A stretch of DNA of 64,000 nt from Bathelium albidoporum. Its lineage: Eukaryota; Ascomycota; Dothideomycetes; Trypetheliales; Trypetheliaceae. Below the pieces are notes generated by a model that searched no databases, had not been told where the DNA came from, and worked only from the letters and a program-made list of their open reading frames with translations. Below are positions 23,260 through 34,225 of this stretch, one piece after another. Both the position numbers and the translations under genes were made by a program. Location of the stretch: contig JAGFVP010000010.1 in the NCBI GenBank assembly GCA_021031095.1, positions 155,164 to 219,163 on the forward strand, read 5' to 3'. Numbering within the stretch: the first letter of the stretch is position 1; each line of letters opens with the position of its first letter.

Positions 23260-25070
23260 CTACACAGCCGCTGTCCGGTATGACTTGGTTGCTAAATTCT
23301 CTTCAACCATCTCTCTGGCCACCCTGATGTTCCTCGTCGGATTGAAAGCGTTGCCACGGCATAGATCGTCGACCACAGCCAGCAGCACGACGAACAAGAT
23401 CACCGGTCCTAAATATGGAAATGAAGAAGCTTCGATCGGCTCAAAGAAGGGCAAGGCTTGGCATATGACGATGAAGAAGCAACACGGAGCGGCGATGCAG
23501 TTAGCCAAGAGTCCCCATTTGCCCATCGACCACTTTCCACGACGGACTGCATCACCAAGGCTGATCCTGGAAACGAGGCGAGTGGTAATAACGAGCCCGT
23601 AGGATAGGACCAGGAAGCCCGTTGAGAATGTGAAGAGTGTCACAATGGCAACGGACGAGCCGACGTTGATGAGGAGCATGGCAACGCATAAGCAGCTTAC
23701 GAAAATAAGTGGACCATAGGCGCTTCGAAGCTGTTCGACGTGTAAGTGGAAATTCTAAAGTGAAAATCACAGGCAATGGTGTTGCTGAGCTTACGCGCAA
23801 GGTCCGACACCACCACTCCGGCATTCCACCCTGCTGTGCAAATTGTAGAGTCAATCGGCTCGCCGTTAGCAGTATTCCGCAATATGCCGGGAATACTTGG
23901 AGAGTTATCAAGCAGGTAACACAAGCCACGAGTGGCGTATTGTGTGTCAGGTCAAACAGGACCTTAGTGATAGGATATGGGCTCGAGAGCACTTCCTGCG
24001 TCAGCGGACCCATGAAGAGCGGTATGACCACAGCCAGGGGTACAACAAGCAGGGCTCCGATCTGAGTCGTGTTGAAGATGGTTTTGGGGACTTTGACCTC
24101 GGGATTCGTCACTTCGGCCGCCACATGGACGATTCCGTCAACGCCGCAATACATCACGTACAGGAGCGAGATTCCTTGGCAGAAAGCCAGACCGCTGTTG
24201 CCCCAGGCAGTACCGGCCCCATCAAGAGTTCCAGAAAAGAACGCGTCGTGAGCAGAGTTGCGCTCGCCTTTGACCGGGAAGACCACGAGGAGGAGGATGG
24301 TGATTGCAACAACCAGAAAGAACCCCGACATCTCCAAGGGTCGAAGAACGATTCTCAACCATCTGTTGAGTATACTCAAAAAAGCGAGGAAGATGATAGC
24401 AGAGCCAATGAGGACTTCGAAAGCGCCAATGTGTGGCTGGGTCCAATTGGCCACACTGGGATGGTAGATCTCGACCAGTTCCATTATGGAGCTGGTCATG
24501 ACGGTTGGAACAAGCGCGGCGCTGAGCATCCATGCAAACCAAGTAATGTAGGCTTGGATATGGCTCAGCATTAAACGACTCCTCTTACTCAACCATGTCG
24601 GCGCGTTCGTGTGCGTCCAAATGTATTGGCCACCAGCATAAGGTTCACTAACGCCCAATAAGCTACACGGCGTACGCGATGGACAGCCTTCCCTCACATG
24701 GAAGCCATCTCGGCCAGGCTGCCAGCCACACACGTTGCGACGATCCACCCGGCAATTGGGCCCCAGAAGAGCACTCTAGGACCGCCAGTCAAAAGCGCAG
24801 GACCCAAAGAAGTGGTGAGAGCAGTTGGTGTACTTTGCAGGTTGACGAGCAAAGACACTCCATCATATGTCTTGATAAAGGCGTCGTATCTCTATCGACA
24901 GTAAGCGATGGTCTCATCGGTCATGTTAACCACTCGGTACATACACTCGGGGCAAACTCGGGAGCCTCCAGAGAGTTAGAGTCGGATGAAATTGCTGTCG
25001 CTTCAACTCCCTTCTCCATGGCCTTGGCATCCTCAGTTTCAATGCCACGGTCTTGGCTCAAACCGTCCAT
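23260..25070 (-). CDS. APC-superfamily amino acid/choline transporter
   Basis: Multi-spanning plasma-membrane importer of the fungal amino-acid/choline transporter group. Four exons: 25070-24945, 24891-24698, 24647-23795 and 23754-23260, giving 555 residues with about twelve hydrophobic spans. The cytosolic N-terminus is acidic. GWIVATCVAGSLAEMASIEPYAGGQYIWT is the typical span-2/3 region, and its Ile codon is created at the second splice. MYCGVDGIVHVAAEVTNPEVKVP is the group's central signature. The third intron (23755-23794) is only 40 nt. The frame reads into this intron and past a second GT, so naive gene calls will extend the wrong frame. The substrate is unknown; GABA, choline and other amines are all carried by relatives. 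Confidence 0.87.
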
Positions 25071-26211
25071 GATTGCAGGGTGCTTCAGGTGTCGCTCTGC
25101 AACCAATACCCACAGAAGGGGCATATATATACTGATACATGATTGCACGAAAGAGCCGCTACGAGAAAAACTTTGAGCGAAGTTATGACCAAGTGAGAGC
25201 TAAAATTGTAAAGCAAGTGGAAGGTAATACTCCAGCCAATTGCTTGACTTGGATCAATGAAAATCGGCCTGCGCGGAGAAGATCTAGCTGCATGCAAGGC
25301 ATGAGAACAATATATTTTGCGTGCATCATTACCTTCATGCAGGGTGTCAGATAGAACAGAGAAGACCTGCGTCCTGATGAAGTATCGTCCAATGAAATGT
25401 ATGCTTACCTATACCTGACTTAGGGGGGAACTAAATGGGAAGGGTCGACAACAGAAGAAATTGTCATACACGAGAAGTGTTATAGAACGATGGCTAAGTA
25501 TCTTTCTGATTTGGAAAGGATAGTCAGTGCTTCGTGCTCTCTCTCTTTCAGTGAGCATAGTCTGCATACCAGCAAACGACACAGCGAATGACATACTGCG
25601 AACTCGCTGGGGCGGTGAATACGTATGTAGGTATGCAGCACTGACCATGCGAGCGGCAAATACTCTCGGCTGTGGTAAGATTCGAGTTGATCAACAAGTA
25701 ATGAAACCTTGACCGGGTCCCAATCCTGGAAAATTTAGAAGAACGCAATACCACTGGGGTCGTCAGGGCTAAAGCTAAAGTAGGGTCTGGAGAATCCTTC
25801 ACTCTTCCGGCACCATCCACAACCGGGAAGACACCGGCCCCAGAGTAGTTGATACCCGAGCAGGTGTGGGATTCCAAGCCTTCATACTAAAGTTAAGACG
25901 AACGTCCAGATAAGCGAAGTCTGCTAATCACTCGTGTGACCTCACTACCTTCTATCTCGCTATCGACACGCTGCGTGTTTATAGAATTTGAGATACATTG
26001 TAGAATACATAGAGTACCGAACTCAGATATTTGAACTCTGCAACACGCGACATGACGAGAAGTTAGCGAGCGTTGCAATGGGTAGCTAATTACCTTATAC
26101 AAGATGAGAAACTACCAATCTCTCGGGCAGTCCCTTGCCAAGCCAAAAAACAAGATAAAGAAAGTGTGGGGTATCCATTCTTTGCCGTAAGTCGCCGCTC
26201 GACGTGTCTCA
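25071..26211. other. Gene-free stretch upstream of the transporter
   Basis: 1.14 kb holding the transporter promoter and the 3' side of the next minus-strand gene. No frame shows a domain or splice-supported structure. Confidence 0.45.
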
Positions 26212-27625
26212 TTACCGCCTCTGAGCGGCATCGCACTGCTCGATGAAACGACAAACACCCTCGAAGCCCTGATATTCTAGCGGACTATGCCTCGGCTCTG
26301 GTTCGTAAATTGCCTCACTCCCTAACTCACTACTCCGTACAGTATGGTAACCCGATGGAGACGAAGTGGCCCAAGGGTTTTCTGGCTCCGGCTCAAACTG
26401 CTCATAATCTGATTGTGTAGAAGTGTCGGAGTACAACTGAAAGTCTTCTGAGGAGGAGACCATGTGATGCCAATCGATATCTTGCTTCTGAGGGTGCTTC
26501 GTAACCAGCCGGGGCTTCTCTTCATAGAACGAACACTCAGATGCATTGTCGCTTGGTGCAAAAGGGAACAGCAACGCAATCTCAGTGCCCGTATAGCTGT
26601 CAAAATCCTCGTCTTGGACAATGATGCCCCGTTGAACACCCAACTCGTTACACAGGCTCTCTACTGTGCTGGCATCGCAACCGGGGAAGTGTACGCGTAG
26701 CGATGATGAACGGTACGTAATCGGTAGATCGCCAAGAGCGGACAGTCGCTTGAGATCATTGAGTACTGCCGCAAGGTCCTTCAAGGCACGAGAGAAGTCC
26801 ACAGAGATGGTGTCAAGGAGACCGTCGGAGTTGAGAGTACTGGTGGCGACTTCAGGGGTAGAGTATGAGAAGCCAGCGACAGTGTTGAGAGGGGTAAGAG
26901 CGGTGATGGTTGGGTTGACATTGAAGTCGATGTAAGAGCCAGGAGTAGCCTTGGGAAGAGAACGCATTTTGCGGCTGGTCTCTTCTTGCAGGGACGTGAC
27001 TGCCTTGTACCGCTTTTCTCCGGTGACAGGGCTAGACCCATTGTATTGTACCTTTTGACCGGAGAGGAAGAAGGCTCGGACAGCCTGCGATACGTTTTGA
27101 ACGACATGCTGAGATTGAGCAGGGCCGTGCGAAAAGTATCGGGTACCTCCTATCCGGCCGGAGCCAATTGAGTAGCCTCCAGCTGTCCTTCCCAGGGTTC
27201 CACCAGTGAGGTTAGGTCGAAGTGTGGATGCGAAAGGAGCGCGGCCAGTAGATGTATTGACGTAGGAAGCAGTTCGAGACTTGGGAAAGGATGCCTTTTC
27301 GTATTTGACACCGGCGAGCCCGGATGACGTAGTAAAGCGACGGACGGCGGCATTGATTGCGCTGTGGGTGTGGTACCACCTTCCTTTGCTCTGACGTAGA
27401 AATGCCTTCGGGTGAATAGGATGACGAGCTTCGGCGCGGACGAAGACAGGCTGAAGCCTTGAATCTGGAAATTGGGATTGGGCGAAGCGGGTGGCCTTCT
27501 TGAACCCAAGCCTTACAGATGACCTGGTGAGTCATTTTCCAGCGTGGGATAGGAGATTGTGCATACCTAAGCAACTTGATGTTCTTAGCCATCAACTTGT
27601 GGAGATGGCCTGCCGAAGGCGCCAT
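26212..27625 (-). CDS. Conserved fungal protein commonly auto-labelled 'casein kinase II beta 2 subunit'
   Basis: Predicted protein of 456 residues. Exons are 27625-27567 and 27523-26212, with a 43-nt intron that splits an Arg codon. The first 170 residues are rich in Arg/Ser/Thr and nearly free of acids (MAPSAGHLHKLMAKNIKLLR... RRFTTSSGLAG), suggesting a mitochondrial targeting region. The conserved core runs HGPAQSQHVVQNVSQAVRAFFLSGQKV, then TPGSYIDFNVNPTITALTPL, then FSRALKDLAAVLNDLKRLS and VHFPGCDASTVESLCNELGVQRGI. I recall this core from filamentous fungal proteins carrying the CK2-beta-2 label. I see no CK2-beta zinc finger (two CxxC pairs), so the label is doubtful and the function should be treated as unknown. 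The acidic C-terminal tail is likely disordered. Confidence 0.75.
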
Positions 27626-28018
27626 GATCAATTAGTTTCCTCCCAGAAGGAGTTGAGCGGAGTGAAGTTGAAAGAGTAAGAATGTTGAGCGCCGGTGATG
27701 TACCTGAGGCACGAGGAGGGCACCGCCACACTCATCGGGTATTTGCGGTTCAGTCAAAGACGATGCAACCCGAGATCCTTATGTAATCCGGTCTCCCAAA
27801 ACGGAACGAAAACAGTTCATGCCCGATAACCAACTCCACTCATCTCTCTCCCGGCTCTGCGTAGGGAGTTAAAAGCAAATATCAGGTGCGGGCACCTTGG
27901 CGCCCAGCGACTTCTGGTAAATTAGTAAGCTGCTACAATATATAAAGACACGAGCATCGCCCTGTCTTAGTTTCATGCGTTCACTTTGATTATCAGTTGC
28001 ATACTGCGTTTCAATACA
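27626..28018. promoter_or_regulatory. Divergent promoter region
   Basis: 393 bases between outward-reading genes; a TATATAAAG-like sequence near 27940 lies about 80 bases before the SDR start. No gene is present. Confidence 0.4.
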
Positions 28019-29096
28019 ATGGTTGCTATCTCTCAAATTCAAGCTTCCAATGCACTTATAGCATCAACTCTCCCATCCAACTTAGTTGCTGTCTTTGTTG
28101 GGGCCACTGCTGGCATCGGTGAAGCGACATTGAAAGAATTCGCGAGGTGCGCTGGTCATCCCCGAGTGTACTTTGTCGGACGCTCTGAAAGTGCGGGGAA
28201 TCGGATTCTTGCTGAGTGCAAGGCATTGAACTCTAAAGGACATTTTGAGTTTATACAAGCCGATGTCAGTCTAATCCGGAATGTGGACAAGGTTTCCAAC
28301 GATATCTTAGCAAAAGAGAGCACCATCAACCTTCTGTTCCTCAGTCAAGGTCAAGCAATCATGGACGGTAGTGGTTTGTCTCGAGCTGAAATCTATAGGA
28401 CGAGAGCTGTGCGAGAAATGCTGACACTCAACAGAAACCTTGGAACATCTACCAGTCTTGTCGTCACTGAACTTTTATTCACGCATGCGCTTCATCCAGA
28501 ATTTTCTCCCTCTACTCCAAAAGGCACCGGCTCTTCGCAGAGTTGTTTGCGTTGCCGGCGGTTCGAAGGAGGGCACTTTCGATACTGAGGATTTTTCTGC
28601 GCGCGCCGTTCCCCTGCTTGCTCTTCGTGGTCATCTCACGACACTGATCACTCTGGGCCTCGAAGCCGTGGCGAAGAGAGCACCAGAAGTTAGCCTTGTA
28701 CACGATTACCCCGGTACTGTGATGACATCGCTTTTTGATCGAATGCCAGGCCCTCTAGGCTTTGCCATGAGGACACATCACAACCTACGTGGATGGTGGA
28801 ACGGGGTTCCAATCCAAGAGGTAGGAGAACGACAGGTTTATTTGGCGACGAGCAGTCAATTTCCGCCTCCAAATGGCGAGGGTGCTGGCGTGCCGTTGCA
28901 AGGAATGGAAGCAGCCCAGGGGATAAGAGGCGAAGTCGGAAGCGGTGTATATTCCATTGATTGGGACTGCGAACGCGCAGGTGAATCGGTGCAAAAGCTT
29001 TTAGCTGAATACCTGACGCAAGGATTGGACGACAAGATCCTGAACCACACAGAATCAGAGTTTACACGAATCATGACTTCAAATGGCGGCGAATAA
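28019..29096 (+). CDS. Short-chain dehydrogenase/reductase (SDR) family protein
   Basis: NAD(P)-binding Rossmann-fold oxidoreductase-like protein of 336 residues. Exons 28019-28367 and 28435-29096 are joined across a 67-nt intron (GTAGTG...AACAG). The splice turns NLLFLSQGQAIMD into DETLEHLPVLSSLNFYSRMRF, which matches the family and rescues an otherwise broken frame. The cofactor motif is VGATAGIGEATL near residue 28, and VYFVGRSE follows as the second strand. NLLFLSQG occupies the NNAG-like position, and the active-site Tyr is plausibly in LNFYSRMRF. The C-terminal half is divergent from classical SDRs, as in many fungal 'NAD(P)-binding' proteins of unknown substrate. It sits 290 bases upstream of the ferritin-fold gene in the same direction, without evidence of co-function. 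Confidence 0.85.
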
Positions 29097-29385
29097 TAAC
29101 ATGTCAGCTTTGGTTCATATTTCTTTTTCTCTTTTCCCGCTTTTGCTTTTGCCTTTCTTTGCACTCTGTTCTGGACGACGTACTAAGTCTCGGGTGCGAA
29201 TTTTGGTGGTTTTGTGGAATGTTCGCGTTCCCGCCAACTACGTGTAAAGGGTTGCCTTGTTTTTTCTATTAGGTAAAGCGGAATGTACTTTCTTGTTTAC
29301 CTGGAGAATCATCCCCCATACTGTCAGCCATTCCGCCTCTTCACTTGAGTTGTGAGTCTGTCTTAAATACTAAAATTTGTTATCT

Positions 29386-30570
29386 ATGGTCATCATGAGA
29401 ACCTTGGATTTCGTCTTCCTTGCGCTGTCATTCGGAGCGAGCTGTAAGGCTTTCCCGTTTGCAAGATGGTTCAGAAGACAAACTTTGATCGACATGAATG
29501 ATGGTAGGATCGGAGTCACTATCACTCTTAAGCGAGATGCAAAGCTAACAGTCTTTCCCCAGTGGACATTCTAAACTATGCACTTACCCTTGAGCACCTT
29601 GGTTCGACTTGATCCAAAAAAGGCAGCCTTCGCCAAGCGCTAATGACCTTCTTCTAGAGGCCACATTTTACAGACAAGGCGTTGCAAATTTCAGCTCCTC
29701 CGACTTCACCAATGCGGGCTTCAATTCGTCCATCTACGAAAACATACAAAGAATAGCCTCCGATGAGACCACCCACGTCGACTTCATCGCTTCCGCTCTC
29801 GCTGGTAGATCCCCTCATACTTTCCCCATCCCCTCTCCGCAATCTCTCACCTAACCCTCCTCTCCCTTCCTCCAGCCGCCAACGCCCCCGCCGTCGCCGA
29901 ATGCACCTACGCCTTCGGCGCCCCCTCCCCCGCCACCTTTCTCGCCACCGCCAGCATCCTCGAAGGCGTCGGCGTCAGTGCCTACCTCGGCGCCGCCGCA
30001 CAGATCGCAAACCACGACTACCTCACCGCTGCCGGCGCCATCCTGACCGTCGAGGCGCGGCACAGCGCGTATCTGCGCAACACGCTTGGCGAAGCCGCCT
30101 TTGCGCAGCCGTTCGACGCGCCTCTGACGCCGGATGCGGTGTACACGCTGGCGCACGGATTCATCATCAACTGCCCAGCGAGCAACCCGCCGCTGAAGGT
30201 CAAGGCGTTTCCCGGGCTGGCGCTGGACACTGGGAGCGCGGAGCTCGAGCAGGCAGGGCATCCCGCGTCAGCGCCAAAAGCTGGAGGCGCGGGGCCTGTG
30301 GTAGGAGGCCAGACGGTGACGGTAGATACGGCGGGGTATAGTTTGGAACCGAAGAGCCCGGGCGCGGTGCTGTATGCGGCGTTTGTGAGCGTGGCGGGGC
30401 CAGTGTGGACAAATGTGACGGAGGTGGCGGGGAGTGGTGGGACGAAGTTTGAGGTGACAATTCCGCAAGGGGTGGAGGGCCAGAGCTATCTTGTGTTTAC
30501 TGGGTGTCGCGATGCGGTTACGGACGATACCGTTGTTGCGGGGCCGGCTTTGGTTGAGGTAAGCAGCTGA
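29386..30570 (+). CDS. Secreted ferritin-fold protein, Rds1-like
   Basis: Predicted 332-residue protein of the ferritin-like domain family that includes the fission yeast stress-response protein Rds1; biochemical role unknown. Four exons: 29386-29503, 29563-29601, 29658-29804 and 29876-30570. The second exon is only 39 nt. Splicing recovers the core VDILNYALTLEHLEATFYRQGVANF, whose Glu-x-x-Glu-like pattern is characteristic. IQRIASDETTHVDFIASALA is the second helix pair. A signal peptide (LDFVFLALSFGASCKA) begins the protein. After the four-helix region, the C-terminal half is Gly/Pro/Val-rich and resembles a beta-sandwich. A second Met at 29395 is an alternative start. Reading through the introns gives stops, so the fragments are easily missed. 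Confidence 0.85.
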
Positions 30571-31998
30571 TGCCGCGCTGGCAACCTGGATTTTCGCTGA
30601 TTTCGCGGAATAGATTTCTGGCTAGGACAGGACCGGTGTTTGGGCGCCATCGATGAGGTTGAGTGTTTTGGAGAGAACTATCGTTCTCCCTGATTACTAT
30701 TATCTGGCAATTTGCTTCGTTGGTGTGATAATTTGGATCGCACGAGCTCTGGCTCGACAGTTTGAGAACAGTATTGTCGTGTAGCTTCCTTACGTTCAAG
30801 AGACTAAATATAATTGTGGCCGTTGATGTTCCAAAGACCGGAAGCTTGCTTTGTTCCTCTCGTTAATGGACCCATAAGCGCCTAAGGATATCCGTATGAG
30901 CCATTTGGATCCATGCTACTCTAGGAAACCATGGACCTGCATTGCTAATTACAAGCATACGTATCTATCGAGACGAAGCCATCGTACAGAAAGGTAGTCG
31001 GATGTTGTAGTGTATCTCAATAACAGAGATTAGATGAGCTGATTGCAAACACAGTAGTAGGATTTGTCAGAATGTGAGGTTCAATAACAGCTGTTTCAAG
31101 TCGCTCCGCCCGACAGTATTCATATCGATTCTCACAGCAGACAAAGAAAGGTGGATAGGGACGTGCTTACGGCCACATGCTGTTGAAGCTCTGTTGATAT
31201 TGCTGTTGCTGCTGCCCTATACACACAGCAGCAAGCTTCCTAGCTTCTGATCCCTCAATCAATAGAGAGAAAAGGTCCTAGCAATTCAGTTCTTCTTCTA
31301 ATACAGAGGCCCAGTTCAAAAGTTATGTCTCACGCGAAGACTTCGCGGGTGACACAGTTCAATCTCATATTTGTTAGAATTTTCGAGGTTATGACCCTGT
31401 TTCTACTCTGGGATGCAGAAAATGGACCAATTGCCAACTAATTAATTAATGGATATATTCTGCTGGGGCGGTCCCCGAATTAACACGTCAACCTTTAATG
31501 CGGGACAAAATTCTTGAAGTGAACCTCTGCAACTATAGACAGAAAAGAAGATCCGGATGATCGAACCGGTGTTGGGTTACTATATTCTGGAGGCTGAATA
31601 TACAAGCGGGAGAATTCAATGGCTATTTCAAGTTACAATCAACACAGCCAGAGGAAGGCCCAGTCAGGAACCTTTGAGGGTGAGCGATCCAAGGGAGCAA
31701 TCATCAGGTTAGTCTCTCGATGCTGTTCCGACTCTCAATGACATCTTTAATATTAGTGCTGGACAAAATGTGTTGAACATTGATACTAAATACAGACCTC
31801 GCTATGCTTCATGGATAACGATGTGTTGAGACATCAGTGTCGCATGATTGGTTGTTTGTTTCCACCTGATTTAATCATTTGGTTTCAGGCATTTTGTTTG
31901 AACTCTTGATTCAGAATACGGACCGAAGCAAGATGTCAGAAACGATTTCCAGCGACCAGATAAATTTGAATCGCGCTAATGTAAACCAGCTTTCCAAT
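30571..31998. other. Gene-free stretch containing the first inverted-repeat element
   Basis: 1.4 kb between the ferritin-fold gene and the monooxygenase stop. Apart from the element at 31302-31537 I see no coding frame. The composition is AT-leaning. Confidence 0.5.
31302..31537. mobile_element. MITE-like inverted-repeat element, copy 1
   Basis: A 236-bp block with degenerate terminal inverted repeats and TA at both ends. The left end reads CAGAGGCCCAGTTCAAAAGT, and the reverse complement of the right end reads GCAGAGGTTCACTTCAAGAA. Both continue into a TTTTGTC(C/T)C-like core. The interior aligns along its length with the copy at 43915-44162, sharing AATCTCATATT, TTCTGCTGGGGCG and CAACCTTT. 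A GGGGCGGTCCCC hairpin occurs inside. No transposase is encoded. The TA ends and small size fit a Tc1/mariner-derived MITE, but that classification is inference. It is the more degraded of the two copies in its left repeat. Confidence 0.7.
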
Positions 31999-33313
31999 TT
32001 ACTCGTTCATGTATGTCTTGCCCTTGGCGATCTCGGCCTCCAAGTCTTCATCCCAGATCCAAGCAAATCTGGTCTTCATATCTTCAATAAGGCCCTGCAG
32101 ATCATCACCATACTTTTCAAGCTCCCAGAGCTCCCCGGCTTCCCGGGAAGTGGCAACAAGCTTCTGCGTTCTCGCACGCCTAATGGCATCGTAAGCTTTG
32201 AATGCGATTTCGATGCCGGTAGTGTCGGTGACTGTTCCGAGAAGTTCGCTCAGGATGTAAGCGTCTTCGGTAGCCATGGCAGCCCCCGAACCCTGGTGTG
32301 GTGTCGTAGCGTGAGCGGCATCTCCAGAGACGCTGACTTTGCCCTTATAGTAGATTGGCAGGGGATGATCGTACGTGTCGAAGAGCGCCCAAATGTCGGT
32401 GTTTTGCATGAGTCCCACAAGGTGTTGCACGGTGGGGCCAAAGTCCTTGAAGTCAGCAAGAAGATGCTCCCTGTTCGAGGGCACGACCCAGTTCGGATCG
32501 TCCCACGACTCCTTACTCGCAAAGGCAACAACTTTGAGAAAATCAGTTAATTTGTCATCAGATCGTCGCCCCGAGCAAATGGGTAGGCAACTTATTTTGC
32601 TCACCATTCACGGTCTTCCCATTCTGTACTGGAAAAGTGAGAACATGGCCATGTTTCCCCAAGTACATCTGATTGTTCATGGCCAGCTCCTCTCCAATAG
32701 CCGCGATAGCCTTGTCCATGGGAACTAAACCACGGTGGCAATACTTTCCTGAGAAATGTGCCCGGGCGACAGGCGAATCACCAAAAAGAAAATGCCTGAC
32801 CTCGCTTTTGATGCCATCGCAGCCAACGACACAGTCGTGAGTAGCTTCAGACCCATCTTTGAACTTTAGAAGAACCCCTTTGGCCTCGAGATCTTCCAGA
32901 CCGACCACACGTTTCGCAAAATGGGCGATATCCTGAGGAACAAGCTTCACTAACTCGTCCAAGAGATCAGCGCGATATACCATACTCTGACCTCCCGGGG
33001 TCACAAGCGTGTAGAACAGTTCACCATGATCGTCACGATACTCAAAGTAGTTGTGTTCTTTGGACTTCCAGAGATTGCCCGTTGCAAGTCGATCCACTGC
33101 CTCCATGATCTTGGGATTGAGGTGCTGCATCGCTCGCTGTGCGTTGGGTCCAAGAGCGACGCCTGCTCCGATTTCCCCGAAGTGGTGGGCCGCTTCGTAG
33201 ATGGTGACTTTGACGTTGGGTTTCTTCAAGAGGCCGATGGCGAGCATCAGACCGGCAATGCCACCGCCCACAATTGCAATATCGATCGGTTTGCTTGGAG
33301 AAGTCATTTTCAT
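31999..33313 (-). CDS. FAD-dependent aromatic monooxygenase, salicylate-hydroxylase-like
   Basis: Group A flavoprotein hydroxylase of 413 residues using NAD(P)H and O2; salicylate-type substrates are plausible but not proven. Exons 33313-32605 and 32531-31999 are joined over a 73-nt intron, restoring KTVNVVAFASKESWDDP. The FAD motif IVGGGIAGLMLAIGL lies near residue 13, VVGCDGIKSEVR is the DG motif, and VSVSGDAAHATTPHQGSGA is the second FAD-binding GD motif. Length and motif spacing are complete, so it should be active. It ends about 460 bases from element copy 1. The hydantoinase lies 912 bases upstream in the same direction. No transcriptional coupling can be shown from sequence. Confidence 0.9.
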
Positions 33314-34225
33314 TAAAGGCTCGAGGGTATCACTATGAAATCAGCCGAAGGAAATCCGTGTTGATTGATTGTCGAGGACGGGAGCCCTCAAGCTCGATAT
33401 TAATATCTCCCTACATCATGTATCGCTCAAGTTTTGGCCGATGTGCGAGAGCATGCTACGATGGAAACACGCTATGCGAACGGCTTGAACCAACACACTT
33501 CCTTGAAGGTAGAGACATGTGGGAGGATCGGATGCGTAACTTCGCGAGGCGCGAAGCAGACTCCTACTTTTGACACACGGATGACCAAGAAGGCTGGATG
33601 CGGAATATGATTATAGGGCTCCTGCAGTTCTGTCAGCTTACGGCAAGCTGTACAATGGGGGCGATTTACGGCACAGTCGGCGAGGGCATTGCAATTGCAT
33701 GAAGATCGACACCTGGTGAACGGTTTCTGGCAATCGGAAATGGTGGCGGGGCGGAACGAGAGCGCGCCGCCCCCGGTCGCAACGTTCTCCTCTCGCTTTG
33801 CATAACCGTCATCAGAAGGTGCTCCGTCGCGTGTAACCGCTCCCGACGAAGGAACGCGTATCTCCCTATCTCTCTCACACTCACTCACACACACACACAC
33901 AGGGAGTCGACCCATCGTGCCACTTTTCCAGGAGCGCTCATTGGGCATCAGGGCGTAGTGACTTTAACCTGCGGGTTGGAATAGTGCTAACCCACAGATA
34001 ATTCCGATGGGTTATGTTGCGAAGCTGCTTGATCCAAATGATCGGACAGACGTTGAACTGCGGAAGCGAACGTGACCTTGAAAATCATATCGTCACGAAT
34101 GCACTGGGTGATTAGCAATGGCATTTTGGTTTAAAGACGGGGCAAAGGTCTGCGGTAGAACACATTGGAAGCCGATGCAATTTTTTCCTTCTCCTTGCAA
34201 TATGCTAAAGTTAGCTTAAAAACTG
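33314..34225. other. Gene-free stretch upstream of the monooxygenase
   Basis: 912 bases with no convincing gene. It includes a CA-rich microsatellite and the presumptive promoter of the monooxygenase. Confidence 0.5.
33886..33901. repeat. (CA)8 microsatellite
   Basis: Eight perfect CA units preceded by a CT/CA-rich tract from about 33870. A simple sequence repeat, likely length-variable between strains. Confidence 0.9.

Noticed and set aside
25606..25620. GCTGGGGCGGT string resembling the inside of the inverted-repeat element.
   Set aside because: Similarity stops after about 11 bases and there are no flanking inverted arms.
29763..30341. 192-codon Arg-rich plus-strand frame.
   Set aside because: Out-of-frame shadow of the GC-rich fourth exon of the ferritin-fold gene.
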